Part shown: positions 1-12,787 of the stretch, one piece after another
How the letters are laid out: every line of letters begins with the position of its first letter
How positions within the stretch are numbered: the stretch's first letter is position 1
NCBI GenBank assembly: GCA_030248215.1
Contig: JASANG010001414.1
Span: 186,001 to 250,000 of the forward strand
Reading direction: 5' to 3'
DNA: 64,000 nucleotides
From: Enoplolaimus lenunculus
Taxonomy: Eukaryota > Nematoda > Enoplea > Enoplida > Thoracostomopsidae
Notes under the pieces: model-generated
Told to the model about the DNA's origin: nothing
Database searches by the model: none
What the model saw: the letters and a program-made list of their open reading frames with translations, nothing else
Made by a program: the position numbers and the translations under genes

Positions 1-189
1 ATCAAAACAGCCCTATTACACATCAGTTTGGTAAAGCCTATGTTAGTTGGCCCCTAAATCTGAAAGTTTGTCCCATGATTTAGAACAAAAATGGGTCCTG
101 CTTCTCGCTCACTGCGCTATTAATGTCTTTTCAGCTGCTACTAAAAGCGGACTATGTTCATTTGAGTTTCTTAATTTCTGTATGATTAG

Positions 190-345
190 TTTCGAAAAAT
201 GATAATTGAGCGAAGCGAAACGGGAAGCGTTTTATGTTTTGCACTCTGGGCTGGGGTCGAAAGGTGGATGTCCGTCTGTCCGTCCGAAAAGAATCTCAGG
301 AACGGCTGAACCGATTTTGACAAACTTTTTTGTTTGAAAGCCAAT
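190..345. repeat. Dispersed repeat K, copy 1
   Basis: This segment (GAGCGAAGCG, then GTCCGTCTGTCCGTCCG, then AACGGCTGAACCGATTTTG) recurs in inverted orientation near 10100-10262. No coding capacity is visible. The rest of 1-807 shows no gene or recognised element. Confidence 0.5.
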
Positions 346-807
346 TATCCTGGGGTGTTAACCTCGCATTGGGATTTTTAAATTTTAAGTCGTTTAATAT
401 CTACAGGCTAATTTGTATAATTTGTTAAGCCTAAATTAGGACTTTCTACATTATTTCACTAATCATTACTGTTACAAGCAATTTAATTTCAGGATTAAAG
501 GGTTTTGGGTGCGAGGAATCTAAACAGACTGTTTAAAAACCTTCAAAACCGATAATTGAGTAGTTAGCTAATAGATAATTTGCATATTAGTATAGTGTAT
601 AAACCCAAATTAGATGCTGATGCTGATTAATTGGCACATTTCTACCCACTACGACTGGTTATTTATGTGACTAGTATACGCCACCTATATTAGAAACGCG
701 CACTGCGGAATCGCAACTACATTTGAATTGGAATCAGTGTTTCATTAACACTATGGATATTTTTATTATTTGTGCTTGCGTGACCATATTATTGTTATTT
801 TGTTTAG

Positions 808-3800
808 ATGATGGTGAAGTTATAGTATTGAGCGACGATTCAGATGTATCTACTTTGAAGGATGAAGAACTTGAATTCATTAGATCTAATTATGAAAAAG
901 TAATTATAATTAATTTTTTACGTAGGTTTCTCGTAGAAAATGGTGCAGCCAAAACACCGATTCCGATTCGAATTCCGATCCAAAACAAATTGTGATTCCG
1001 ATTGCGATAAAAATTCTGTATTATTTATCTATTAATGCTTTCTATAATCAATAATCGATTGTACTTTACCGTAGGAAAACCAAAAAGCATCGCCAATTTG
1101 TTCATGCGACGTGTTCGACAATTATTCGCAGCCAACATACCATAAATTAATATTATATTTCAAGTTTAAAGATGTAATTTGGTTTGGGCAAAAAGTGTTC
1201 AATTGGCTTTAAGTTTCTTTTTATACTCTGATTTACCTGCATTCATCCATTACGCATTTGCTTATATAATTCAAACCAGTTATTTCGGTACATATGTTGC
1301 TGTAATAAATACTAGTCCGCCGGCTTTGCGCACTGCGCATAAGTGATCCATTGCACAATAATCTACATGCAAAGTATCCTTTTGCAGAACAATAGCGTTT
1401 TTGTTCAAAGAAAATATTGAAATATTGTAGAAAAGTAATGTTGGAAAGTACCCAAATTACGAATCATGTGGGGCATTCTAGCTTTAATAATGTACATTTT
1501 CTTCTGGCATTTAACCATTATTGTTAAGATGGTCTGCTCTGAATTGACTATGGAACAAGTACGAGAGCGTCGAAATATGATTCGGCGCTTACAAGCAGAA
1601 CTTCGTGTCGAAGAAGCAAAGCTGGTTTTGTTGAAAAAGATGAGAATCAGTCAACAGCAACATCTAAACAACAAGGTTTGTCGGTCGGCACATGACGATG
1701 TCTGAATTTTATCAATAACGGTGGCATAAACAAATTTTGAATTTTACTGCCGATAAATAAGACTTTTAATTCTGCAAGTTATTTGTTTAAAAATATTTAA
1801 TAAATTTGGAAAATGCGAAAATATATCTCAAGCCTCAGCCGTTATTTTAGAGCCGAATGCATTCAGGGCTGTCTAAAGTCAACCACAGGATACCAAATTT
1901 ACCGAGGCGCACAGTTTATTGTCCAAGGGGAGGGGATTGATCGTGATGAAAATTGATTGCTCACTTTCTTTGTTAACGAATTTTGAAGGTTTAATGAAAT
2001 ATGTGGTAGGCTTATGTACCATCTTGTGCTTGCCTTGTATAAGTTTAGTTTGCAAAAAGAAGTTATTTCAGGAGCAATCGTCTGTTCAAAAACCGACGAG
2101 TTTTACGGCGATAAATCAAAACCAATCGCGTGGCAGTGGTAGTTTCAACAGTCAGCATTTATCTTCTAACAGTGCTGCTGGTGCTGGTAACACTAGTAAC
2201 AATAATGCACCCAGTATTCAACAAATGAATAACACTAACGCACACACTGAAAATCATGTTCGTGGCAGTGTGGATTTTCATCAAGCGATTAAGCTAGCAA
2301 CCAGTGCTTCTAATCAAAATCTTGATGAAGACATGCATCGACGTATGTTAACAGAGGGTGGTTGTGTTAAACCCAAAGAGATAAATAGTGATAAACGATT
2401 GCAATTGTAGCTGAGCTAGTTTGAGGTTGATGAAAGGATGCCGCAATGTTTTGCTCGTATTTTAGACTAAATGTACACGTGCTTACTTCCCCTAACACAA
2501 TGAATGTGTAATAGAATTATCAAATTAAGTTCCCCAAAGCGATATTTTACTACATTGTGACATGGATGGCAGGGTGCAACCGGAATTCCGGTTCCGGCAT
2601 TTTTTCAACTTCCGGTTCCGGTAAATTTTTACCGGATTTAAAAATTCCGGTATTATAATTTGGCCGTTTTCTTAACTTTGCTAATTTTTAAGAATCTCTT
2701 TTGAAAGCCACTTGTACTCCGAATATAAGCCATTGATGGTGGATTTCACTTCAGTCGATGATGAAAATCTAAAATATAACAGATAAAATAAATACCTATG
2801 TTCGAATAAGGTTGTTTCAGAAATAATAGAGCAAAAATACGATTAAAATGAAATTTTTGGTGAAATGCATTTTTCACTTTCCGGTTCCGGTAAAATTTTC
2901 AAATTCCGGTTCCGGTAAATTGTAATTCCGGTTGCACCCTGATGGATGGCTTAGGTTTAGGTTAACACATCTGTTTAGGCATGGGCGTGTGGAAGTAAAG
3001 AAATAAATAGAATTGCACAGCACTAGCAAAGTGAATGAACTTTTTACATTTGATCAGCAAGTAAAGTTGTCGTCATTGGCACTAACGGTCGCATATAATC
3101 CCCTTAGGTTCAGTATCATATGCGCAACGTCTGTTATAATTGGAGTTGGAGATAGTTTTGTGAAGACTTTCAAACGATGTGTTTGTGCCACCATTTCTAA
3201 GTGATAAATAAACTAAAAAATAGAGTTTGGCGGCGATTCATTAGTTTAATGATATGAATTAAACGGCAATTCTGAGCACATAAGAAATACTCAAAACTTT
3301 TGTTAGAAAATTTTTTATTTTCGGTGACGGTTAAAAATTGACCGAGACCAAACGTCTCGCTAGTTTGGGTCTCGTGCTCGGTCTCGATTTTTTGACCGAG
3401 AGCGCCCATTCCTGTTGAGGCATAAGGTTCTGGTAGCCGAGCTAATGTTTGTAGTATATTTTTATACGGTGTTTGTACATCATTTTTTCAACACTCATCG
3501 AGCCAAGTAAGTGTCGCTTTTAAGTTTTGTCCTATGGGGTCATTCTAATTAGAAACTGCATTATGTTACAGATACGCAGAGCGGAGTAGCAAATCAAGTT
3601 TCGTCCAACGCACGCGCGTCCAACATGTCGCATAGTTATTCGAGTGGCAACTTGCTGTCACAACAACAACAGGACCAGCGGCAACAAGAGCATTCCGCCG
3701 GGAGTGCGGAAGTTTCGTCTCAAAAACGCGCACCGCTGTCAAATACTCAGCCGACTCGTACTCCAGAACAGGTATGAAATTTACAAGTATTCAACGTCAA

Positions 3801-6800
3801 AATAACGCTGCCGAATGCGCAGGATTTGATCTCGGAAGGGCCCGCTATCATTCGAACTCAGACAACCATTGCTGATTTTTCACCCATCAAATTTCGAGGG
3901 TATGGACCGTGTCGAGGAACCCGTCTGCGTATGCCAGTGACCATACCGTGCGCAATAATTTGTTCAAGTTAACTAGTTTGGCTAGTCATAAACCACATCG
4001 CTGTCCATGCAATGCATTTACTTTTGGGTTGGCTGGATTTCGAATAACAGATCTAGCATAAATAATAGATAACTGGTTGTGCCTTCATTATTTGTTACAT
4101 TGTTTTAGTACAAACGTAGTGGTCTGATTTAGCATTGAGAAATTTTTGCTTAATGATATATCACGGAGTACATGCATTAGAACAGCCTATTGCGCAAAGA
4201 CACTGCAAAACTTTTACTACAATATTCACTCCCGTAGGTAGGGGGTTTTGACATATGGGATCACACAAGATAAACTCTTGCTAGTACCAAGAGTTTGTAA
4301 TGACTCCCGGTAAGAGTATGCAATTTACAAGGCCAAAATGCAACGCATGCTGGATACATTCGTTTTGACATAAAATGTTCTCAGTTGCATGCTCTTGTAC
4401 ACGTATGCATCTGGATCAACCACTCTTAATTTGTGTGTACATATTCGTATACAGATACTCCAAATCAAAGCCGCAGCCAAATTGACGCTTCGTAAACAAC
4501 TTGAAAAAACTCTGCTTCAAATTCCGCCACCGAAACCGCCTCCGCCTGAGATGCAGTTCGTTCCGAATCCAAACCAAATTGAGTTTGTTGGGATTTATGG
4601 TCTGGATTATTGCGTTCAACGGCTTGTTGAACAGCAGAGTAAGCTTTGGTTTTGGACACAGACTTATATCAATTCATTGCGTTGATTACTAACCTTTTGC
4701 ATATAGAATATAGTTGTTATATATAAAATAGAAGATGTGGTAAATATGTTTTGCACATGTGGCCGCAGCAACATTTTTATGTTGCGCAAACCTGTCGTGT
4801 ACATTTTTCGACTAGAGACCTTTAAGTATGGCATTAGTGCGACGCTTCTAGAAATGCACTCACAAGAAGTATGCAAGATTTTTAACTATATGTTCAAACG
4901 TAAGTCGCAGCTATTCCACGTCATGAATGTTAACAGCGTTTGTGTGTATTTTGTGGGTGGTAGGTTTAATGTATAGAACTGTCACTGAAGATTGATTCCA
5001 TGAAACTGACTTTCGTAAATTCGACTATGCTCGCTCAGTGTTTGTGCCGTAGTTTTTCGTTTTGTTCATTACGGTGTGATTTGTTTTCTGTTTTAGATCG
5101 CAAACGAGAACGTGACCGAAAGAAAGAAATCAACGCAAGTGAAGAGAACGACGCCGACAAACAGGCTGAGTTGGACAAAATCGCAGAACGAATCACTGAA
5201 ATTAAACAAGCGGAAGTCGCTGATGCACGGCCAAATTCGCCGTTTGAATGCGCTCAGTGTGGTACTGATTTTACGCCGTATTGGCAGACGGCGGAAATGA
5301 AAAACGGCGAGTATGTTACCTTCTACATCTCGTTTTTTGTATGCATATTTGAAATAGTAGCCCAATATTTGGATTATTACAGCATCAAATACCCAAAATC
5401 TCTCTGGAACACATACATTTTATTGTTCTTATAGATAGTAGTTATTTGTTTAAGTATTTTGTAATCACCTAAAGTAAACAATCGAAGGTAGATTGCGCTT
5501 CGTGGATTATGAAAATCTAAGAAACAGCAGATAAACCTCTCTCCAACTAGGGTTATTTCACCAATAATATTGTATTAAGAAAATTGAAATGATTTTTTGG
5601 TGGCGTGTATTTTTCATTTTCCGGTTCTGTTTCCGGTATTTTTTCAAATTCCTGTTCCGGTAAATTGCAATTCCGGTTGCACCTTGCCACATTGGTTAAT
5701 ATTTAGGGGTTTTCGGCTCGTGTATGGTTTTTTAGAATTTTCTTTTTTAACGTGGAATTTACGTTTACCTCAATTTTATTCCACTAGGAAAGCAATAATG
5801 TGCGAAGCATGCGTTCGTTCAAATCAAAAGAAATCGTTAAGGACCGAACACACTAATCGATTGAAACAGGTGCATTATTGACGGCTGGTATAGTTTTTAA
5901 ATGGATGGGTCGGTATTTTAAATAGTTGTGTTGCGCGAAGTGCACAGCTGGAAGGGGGATAATGGTTTTAGCAGTCTTTGCATAAATTTCGACTTTGTAG
6001 GACTTGTTTTTAGTATTTCTAAATACTACTAACCAGGTTGATCAACTTATTTCATAGAGTTTAATGCATCTATTTATTTTGGCCTTTAAACTTTATAGAC
6101 GTTTATGAAAGCGCTAAAGCAAGAGGAAGAAATTGAACAGAAGATACAATCTGGCGAGCTTACATTGGGCCCGCCGTTTGCCACTGCATCTACTAGCCCA
6201 AAACCAGGAATTCAGCAAAACAAAGTGAGCACAGCAGATGTCCTAGTGTGGTGTAGAATGATATTTCTCGCTTAGTTTTGTAGTTCTGCAATTGTATAAA
6301 AACGATGCTATTATAAACGGGTAGCAGGCAACATTTTTTCCGTGGGGAGGTTAATGGTAGAGTTATGAGATTTAAATATTGTTTGTCGAGCGTCCGTAAA
6401 ATCAGCAGAATAATTTATTCGGCAGTAAAATGTCCGCGTTAAAATTATTACGTTACATCGTTACAAACGCGAAGACTTAATCTCTAACAACCGCAAACGG
6501 TTATAATTTTATGAGATGTGTCTATTTCAAATGATTATTTTGAACAAAAACGCAAGCTGCATCGCCGTTTCCTCATCAGACGCACTGATTTACACAAGCC
6601 TGTGAAATTGATAGCATTCCAACTCTATGCTAAGTGTATAAAGTATCGCATAGAATCGGTAATTTTTTGCAGTGCCGATGCCGATACTATTGATGTACCG
6701 ATTCCAAAATCATTTCCGATGCTGATACCGATGCCGATCGTTTCCAATTTTACTGATGCCGATACCAATGTTTTAATATGAGACGCTTAAGGAATTAATC

Positions 6801-9711
6801 GTTATTACTTCAATATAAATGCGAAGACTTAATCCAAACTACCATACACCGTTATAATTTTATGACAACGGATCATTTCAGTAATTTTTTTTCAAACACA
6901 AATTCACGAGACATAAGTTTCCAGTTTCCGCCAACAGGTGAATTTTTAAGCATTCCACCTCATTGCTAAGTGCAAAAATTATCGGCAAAAAATCTCGACA
7001 CATTACTATCTAACTCTTGAAAATAATTTAGTACAATTAAGTGCTTCTTTTATTGGTTTATGCATTTACTGCGTGACTTCGACTACATATTTTGCTAGCC
7101 TTCGTTTCTGTATCAACTTATATATGCTAAGTGTGGGATAACGCAAGTTTTCTAAATGTTTTCTAAATATTCAGCGGAGGTTAATAACTAGTATTTATTG
7201 CAGCAGCAACCGCGATCAGCAACTACTGGTTCGTGTTCGTCGCCTGCGGCTACAATTCTTCAAAACGCAACGCAACAACAAGCAAACTCTCCCGCAACTG
7301 GGGGAGCCGGAACCGGAACAGCAGCAGCGTTATCAGCGGTGAATTTGATGGCCGCAATGCAACAACATCAACAAAAAGCGAACAATGATTCCGTTGGCAA
7401 CAGCAACAACAGCAATAGTTCAAACGCTGCTGCAGCTGCTACGGCAGCCGCTGCTGCGGCGGCGGCGTTGTTCGCTGCGAATGCAGGTATGTAGATAGAA
7501 GATAGATAGATAGATATGGTGTGGAAGCCTGGACACAATCGGAATTTCGTTCAGTCATTTTTCAGTTTGTTGCTCGATGGATAGAAGCAGGGTTGATTTT
7601 CCCCCGGAAAAAGGAACAATTAAATCGAGCAGAAAAATGAGTTTTTCCGGAAAAACGGCAAAATTGAAAAACATGTATTTGTGCTTCAACGAATGCAAAG
7701 ACGTTATATGGATGCGAAATCTGGTGTAGAGAAATTATACAAAATGAATCACATGACTATTTTATTAAAGCATATATCAACATTACAATATGTCATATTA
7801 GTATAGGTATAGCATCATGGGTCTAAAAATAGAATCTCAAAGCTTAGCTGGCCACAAACTTGTGTGCTTGAGTTAGGCACAAAAGTGCTAGCAGTTACTC
7901 ACGAAAAGTGCTGACTAATCTGGACATTCAGAGTAGTTTTATTGTTGTTTGAATTTAATTAGAAGTTTAATCGAAAACAACAAAATTATTTATGTAAGAA
8001 TCATAAGTTCACTGAAGTAGGATTATGCAGCAAAAACATTTAGGAGTAAGAATTAAAGCATATATCAACATTACAATATGTCATATTAGTATAGGTATAG
8101 CATCATGGGTCTAAAAATAGAATCTCAATGCTTAGCTGGCCACAAACTTGTGTGCTTGAGTTAGGCACAAAAGTGCTAGCAGTTACTCACGAAAAGTGCT
8201 GACTAATCTGGACATTCAGAGTAGGTTTATTGTTGTTTGAATTTAATTAGAAGTTTAATCGAAAACAACAAAATTATTTATGTAAGAATCATAAGTTCAC
8301 TGAAGTAGGATTCAGCAGCAAAAACATTTTTTAGTAAGAATTGGCCTCAGTTAGCGCAGCTGAAATTACGTTTGCTTCCAGTGTACCTCACTGACGGACG
8401 GTTACAGTGAACTCAAGCAGCAAAACGTCTGGTGTATCCCATCAAACATGTGTTACAAAATCTAGTGACTAAGCACCCCTGATACATAACGAAACTCGTT
8501 TCTGACAACATTCACGACAAAAACAATTTGTTACAGTTTTCCACGACCTTTTATCTCTGTTGCTTAAACGATTTCACGTTTAATAAAAAGTTTTTTTCAG
8601 TTGTTTTTCCGTGCCCAACCCTGCTCAGAAGATAGATATTAGATGGCATGTTGTAACTGACTTCTGGCACGTAAAATTCCGGTATATAATCAGTTTTTAT
8701 AATAATTTTGGGGTATTCTCAAAAAAATTTTACAGGTCTAGTTGATGAATCGCCAAGTCTTCTACGCCTTTAGTGCCCCTTGCTTCATACTTTTCCAGAG
8801 AATCTCGCAACCGAAACCGGATATAAAGTTATCCTAATATATGTTAACAGGTAATGTAGCCGGATTTGGCGGTAGTGGTGGTGGCGGCAACAATGTAGCG
8901 GGATCGTCCTCAGCGACTCCAAGCCTGGCGAATTTGACACCTCAACAGCAGATGTTGGTTGCGCGGTTGTCTGCCGCTGCAGCAGCTGCTAGTAGTGCAA
9001 ACGCGACTGGTGGTGCGGGCGGAGCTGCCGGAAACACACCTGGCGCAGCTGCGGTCAATCCGTTTCTAGCTGCAGCTGCAGCGGCCGCGGCTGCGACGGG
9101 CCGGTTTCCAGGAGCACCAAACGCGTCCGCCGGAGGGTCGGCTGGGTCTACAGGTTAGCAAATTAGATTCGTTTGGTTTTTTAAAACATTTGGAACTGAT
9201 TCACAAAATCTTCAAATGTTTCAAAAAAGGTGTTTTTCTTTGATCATGGCGTCTCACGCAAGTACGTAAAGTCGTCACGCTGCCGTATTTAAAATTTAGT
9301 TTTACTTCCCTTGTTCGAATCTTCAGATAACATGCTAAAGTTTCGTTTGTGGGTGAATTACAGGCTACGTCGTTGTCAGTAGGCGCTTTTCGCACTTTTA
9401 GTTTTGCTTTGTTGCCAACAATAATGAAAAGTTTGTACATCGAGGAAATTGCCTTTAGAGCTTAAGTGTGGTTTGGCATTAGTTTTCTTACAATTACTAA
9501 GTCAGAAAGCATAGTAAGCTTTTTACGGTCTATACTTGCACTTGAATAATGCTGTTTATTTTAAGGACACCAAAGCAACTCGTTTACTGAAGATTTTGTT
9601 AAAAATTTGCAGCAACAAAGTGCGGCAGCGTCTGCGGCTGCACAAATGGAAATGCATCGCAGGCTGTTGAGTATGTTGCCGTCAGCGCAATGGCCTTCGT
9701 CAAAAAAGTAA
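808..9711 (+). CDS. GATAD2: GATAD2/p66 subunit of the NuRD complex (11 coding exons seen; 5' exon missing)
   Basis: Homologue of p66-alpha/beta, the nuclear NuRD subunit that bridges MBD2/3 to the Mi-2 helicase. Exons: 808-899, 1529-1675, 2072-2342, 3572-3771, 4455-4638, 5097-5310, 5788-5869, 6099-6224, 7204-7486, 8851-9153, 9566-9711 (TAA stop). All phases agree and give 681 codons. Seen in order: a VIVLSDD motif; the CR1 coiled coil ([17 protein letters not shown]) that binds MBD2/3; a Ser/Asn/Gln-rich stretch; the CR2-type block [20 protein letters not shown]; a charged linker; a GATA-type zinc finger split over two exons (CAQC ... CEAC, then [17 protein letters not shown]); the EEEIEQ helix; poly-Ala/Gln tails. 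Odd points are the 21-residue gap between the two Cys pairs and the extra charged linker. The 808 exon opens with two bases of a split codon, so at least one upstream coding exon exists. Small exon edges are inferred from splice consensus plus homology. Confidence 0.93.
953..1140. mobile_element. Partial hAT-like MITE, family E (ATTCCG motif)
   Basis: Repeated ATTCCGATTCCG-type motifs are followed by AT-rich interior that also occurs in the fuller copy at 61185-61565. The left end is missing. It lies in a GATAD2 intron. Confidence 0.5.
2570..2941. mobile_element. hAT-like MITE, family A (TTCCGG motif), complete
   Basis: Inverted ends CAGGGTGCAACCGGAATTCC and its complement enclose AT-rich interior. 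An exact 8-bp duplication ATGGATGG flanks it (2562-2569 and 2942-2949), the target length typical of hAT elements. CCGGAA/TTCCGG is repeated several times inside each end. It encodes no transposase. It lies in the GATAD2 intron between exons 2072-2342 and 3572-3771. Confidence 0.88.
2980..3414. mobile_element. hAT-like MITE, family H (CTCGGT motif)
   Basis: The right end carries repeated GGTCTCG/CGAGACC motifs and finishes GCGCCCATTCCTG. The interior matches, in inverse orientation, the element starting at 49431. The left end (ATGGGCG) is degraded. TTTAGGCA before and TTGAGGCA after resemble an 8-bp target duplication at 7 of 8 positions. It sits 38 bases from the family A copy. Confidence 0.65.
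5440..5690. mobile_element. Partial family A MITE
   Basis: The right end (TTCCGG repeats, then AATTCCGGTTGCACC) and interior match the copy at 2570-2941. The left end is missing. It lies in the GATAD2 intron that splits the zinc-finger coding sequence. Confidence 0.65.
6370..7020. mobile_element. Degraded family B MITE fragments (GCCGAT motif)
   Basis: Two adjoining stretches share interior sequence with the family B copies at 57255-57635 and 47187-48142, including GCCGATGCCGAT runs at about 6675-6740. No clean ends are seen. GATAD2 intron. Confidence 0.5.
7588..8623. mobile_element. hAT-like element, family L, with internal tandem duplication
   Basis: It starts CAGGGTTGATTTTCCCCCGG and ends TTTTTCCGTGCCCAACCCTG, imperfect inverted ends. 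Flanking GATAGAAG and CTCAGAAG match at 5 of 8 positions, so the duplication is doubtful. A 288-base segment is repeated head to tail at 7764-8051 and 8052-8340. Related interior sequence recurs at about 11560-11860. No transposase. Located in a GATAD2 intron. Confidence 0.6.
7764..8340. repeat. Tandem duplication, 2 copies, period 288
   Basis: The two units begin ATTAAAGCATATATC and differ at only a handful of positions over 288 bases, so the duplication is recent compared with most repeats nearby. Confidence 0.9.
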
Positions 9712-9774
9712 ACAACGTTAGTTCATTCAGATTAATTGTGCAATTAGAATGATTTTATCGAATTCTGATGGCTG

Positions 9775-9780
9775 AATAAA
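9775..9780 (+). promoter_or_regulatory. Polyadenylation signal of GATAD2
   Basis: AATAAA lies 64 bases after the GATAD2 stop codon and is followed by a T-rich stretch. Position and sequence fit a canonical 3'-end signal; cleavage itself cannot be seen. Confidence 0.6.
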
Positions 9781-10099
9781 GTAATTGGACTGTTTTTTAT
9801 TTATGCTCTGAATTGTAATGAATTTGAATAATACTCAAACCACACTGTTAAAACCGATGAAATCACAACATTGAAACAAAAAAATATTGCAGCTATTTGC
9901 AAACATTTTTCCGTGAGGTTAAATTGGATATTGGTAGTTTATAATCGGAATATGCGCATTTATACCGAACATGGTTTGGAAAACTAGTTCCGATATGCTG
10001 TGACATCGTGATTGCACTTGCAATATTTTGCGCATGCCAACTGGCCAACGTTGCTTTTAGCGCAATTTTTTGCCTAAGCAGTTTCTAAATCAAACGGCT

Positions 10100-10262
10100 C
10101 AGAATTTTAAAACTTCAATGCGAAATCTGTACCCCGGTGCAAAAAGCTTTGAAACAAAAAATATATCAAAATTGATTCAGCGGTTCCTGAGATTCTCGTC
10201 AAACGAGCGGATATCCATTTTTCAACCTCCGCGTACAAAACATAAAACGCTTCGCTCAATCA
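10100..10262. repeat. Dispersed repeat K, copy 2 (inverted relative to copy 1)
   Basis: It contains the reverse complement of copy 1 landmarks: CAAAATTGATTCAGCGGTTC, GAGATTCTCGTC and AAACGCTTCGCTCAATCA. Confidence 0.5.
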
Positions 10263-11111
10263 CGCAACCCTTGTGAATACAGACGCCACCACATTAATGT
10301 TAGATCGCATCCGTTTTACCCAACCCTATGTGCTACTTAGTTGCTCTTGCTAAATCCAACGTATTTTAACTGTGTTGAAGTGAAAGAAAGCTTTTGAGTG
10401 CTCGAACTGTATAAAACATTTTCATTTAATAATAAAAATAGGTCAGAATGTTTGCTGCGTTGTCAGTGGTTTGGACTGCTTTATTATTAGTGTTTTAATT
10501 AAATGCATGTGCTTGTTTTATATTATATTGTGAGTTGTATCCTAATTAAATCAATGTGTTGTGTAGTGCAAGTGGGGTGAATAGCGTTAACACATTGTCA
10601 AATAGAGTAGACTATGGGCAACTCAGGGCAGTGTATATACGTTGGATAATATATATCGCACATTGTTTAACAATTCCAACACGTATACATAGTACTAAAT
10701 CAAAATTAAAATCTTTTTCTCGTGTTTCACTAAATGCGAAGTCGCTCAGATATGTTATGTCTGGTGCCAAAATTGTACTGATCAAATAAAAAGGTGTAGT
10801 TAGAGTCAAATTACTGGCAAGTAAATTTGTGAAATCGGGACGTAATGTGGTTTTAACAGTTACCAAAATATGGGCGAAAACACGATTTCATAATGTTCAA
10901 AACTGAAGTAACCAATGAAATATCAGCCGGAATCGTTGCAGTATTGATTCAACGACCTTTATTATGATTTTAAGGGTAAATCTCCGAAAGAAATGTGGGA
11001 AATGATATACTAAGAGCAAAAACTCTATTTTCTCATGTGTCAGAACGTTGCAAATATTGTCGCATACGAGGATTTTACATGCACAGGAAGACATCATACA
11101 CTTGGTTATGC

Positions 11112-11389
11112 CAGGGTGTAACTGGATATCCGTTTTCGGTAAAAAACGGCAGGTTTATGTTATGTCTCAAAATATTTCATTAGAGATATGCTGCAATTGT
11201 TCGAAATGAAATAAAAAATACATTCAAAATCTTCAACGTTTCGATGCATCCGTCATTTTTTCGTTAAAATTTTTGAAAGTTCAGTGAATATTTGCACGCC
11301 TCAGTTGTATCGACAGAAAAATTCCGTTCCTGTTTTATTTTGATCACTATCCGTTTCAGTTTATTTTTACTATCCGTTACACCCTACTG
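11112..11389. mobile_element. Small hAT-like MITE with TATCCG/CGGATA ends
   Basis: It starts CAGGGTGTAACTGGATATCC and ends ACTATCCGTTACACCCTACTG. The ends are inverted and the interior is AT-rich. No exact target duplication was found. Confidence 0.55.
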
Positions 11390-11992
11390 AAATATGGCAA
11401 ATGAGTTTTACTCTGTATTGCATCCAGTGCTTTGCAGTATTGCTCAGCTCGATGTCCTTGGAGGTCTTTAATTATTTGGATGTCATTTTGACTTACCCAC
11501 TACTCGCCCTTATTTTTGCTTCTGTGTTCAATAAAATTGAGTAAGTAACCCCAGAACACTATCAGATGTCTAAAGAATGCCATCTAGACAGCTAGCTGGC
11601 TATAAGCCTGTGGGTTTGAGTTCGGCAAACATCTGCTAACAGGATTTTTTTCTAGTTTAATCGAACAGATATTACAAAATTCAGTTCATCAGTGACTCGT
11701 TCCGGATGGGAGGCGCGACATATATAAACCAATTTCTTTGCAGTTTTCTGGACGCCTTGTCGTTGTTACGCAAGTTACTTGCTTAAAAATGACTATAATT
11801 TTAAATTTTTTCTTTTAATCACCCTTTCGGAAAAAAATTGTTTTTCGGTCAGTTTTTCCGTACCTCACATAAGTATGCTTGTTATAATTGCAAATCATGG
11901 TACAACCAACGATATGGTCTCAGTGTTTTGCGAAAATCGGGGTCCGGCTTCGGTATAATTTTTGGCGGAGATTCAGGCACTTTCGTTTCTGA

Positions 11993-12104
11993 ATTTTTAG
12001 TTTTACTAAAACTTTATCTTTCAATGCTGATTTTAAGTTTTACTAAAACTTTATCTTTCAATGCTGAATTTTTAGTTTTACTAAAACTTTATCTTTCAAT
12101 GAGT
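11993..12104. repeat. Tandem repeat of about three ~40-base units
   Basis: The unit TTTTACTAAAACTTTATC followed by TTTCAATG occurs three times with short spacer differences. No function is apparent. Confidence 0.75.
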
Positions 12105-12340
12105 TTAATTTTAATTTCTCGTGCGATTTTCATGAGAAAAATGTATAAATTTCTGATTAAAATCGAAAATTTTCGCAGGTACACTTTACAGAAATTTGCT
12201 AAACTTACGCAAATTTAACATTGTTTTGACAACCCATGTTAGATTTCAGGCCATCCCGTTTTATCGCGGAACTGCAATAGAGCAAGATTAAAAAATGAGA
12301 GTTACGGCCGAAAAATGAACATTGACCATATAATTACCTA

Positions 12341-12787
12341 CCGTAGTGACCCGAGTACGAGGGGGGACTGATATTTATTTTTCCTCTCCAGAGGGTACCC
12401 CCCTTGTTATTCGGTTACGGACTGGTATTTATTTTAACCCAAGCTCCGCCGCCCTTCGTTACTGATATATATCCGGTACTGCAATTATCCTTTGAATTAA
12501 ACGTTTATTTGCCTTGTGTCAATAGCTTGAACGATCATGCAAGGTTATACTTAGGAATGTACTTTCAAAATTTAAGTACGCTTTAAAGTTTCGAACTCAA
12601 CTTTATTTGGTCCTAGAGTCATTTATGCGCTACAATTAGGGTTAATTGACATTTATGGACTCTAATTAAGGCTTAGGGACCCTATCGGCTTACGGACTCT
12701 TATTAGGGATACGGACTCCAGTTGATTCGGACTCAAAATGGGGACCCCCTCTTATTACCCCTCACCCTCTTATTCGGGTCAATACAG
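12341..12787. mobile_element. pogo/Tigger-like MITE, family J, copy 1
   Basis: The ends CCGTAGTGACCCGAG and CGGGTCAATACAG are inverted and flanked by TA on both sides, as for Tc1/mariner-pogo elements. The interior holds repeated GGACTC/AATTAGGG segments. The same structure occurs at 26974-27389. Confidence 0.7.

Noticed and set aside
12404-12586. Frame repeated at 27175-27453
   Set aside because: The similarity is shared interior of two pogo-like MITEs; it has no transposase motif.
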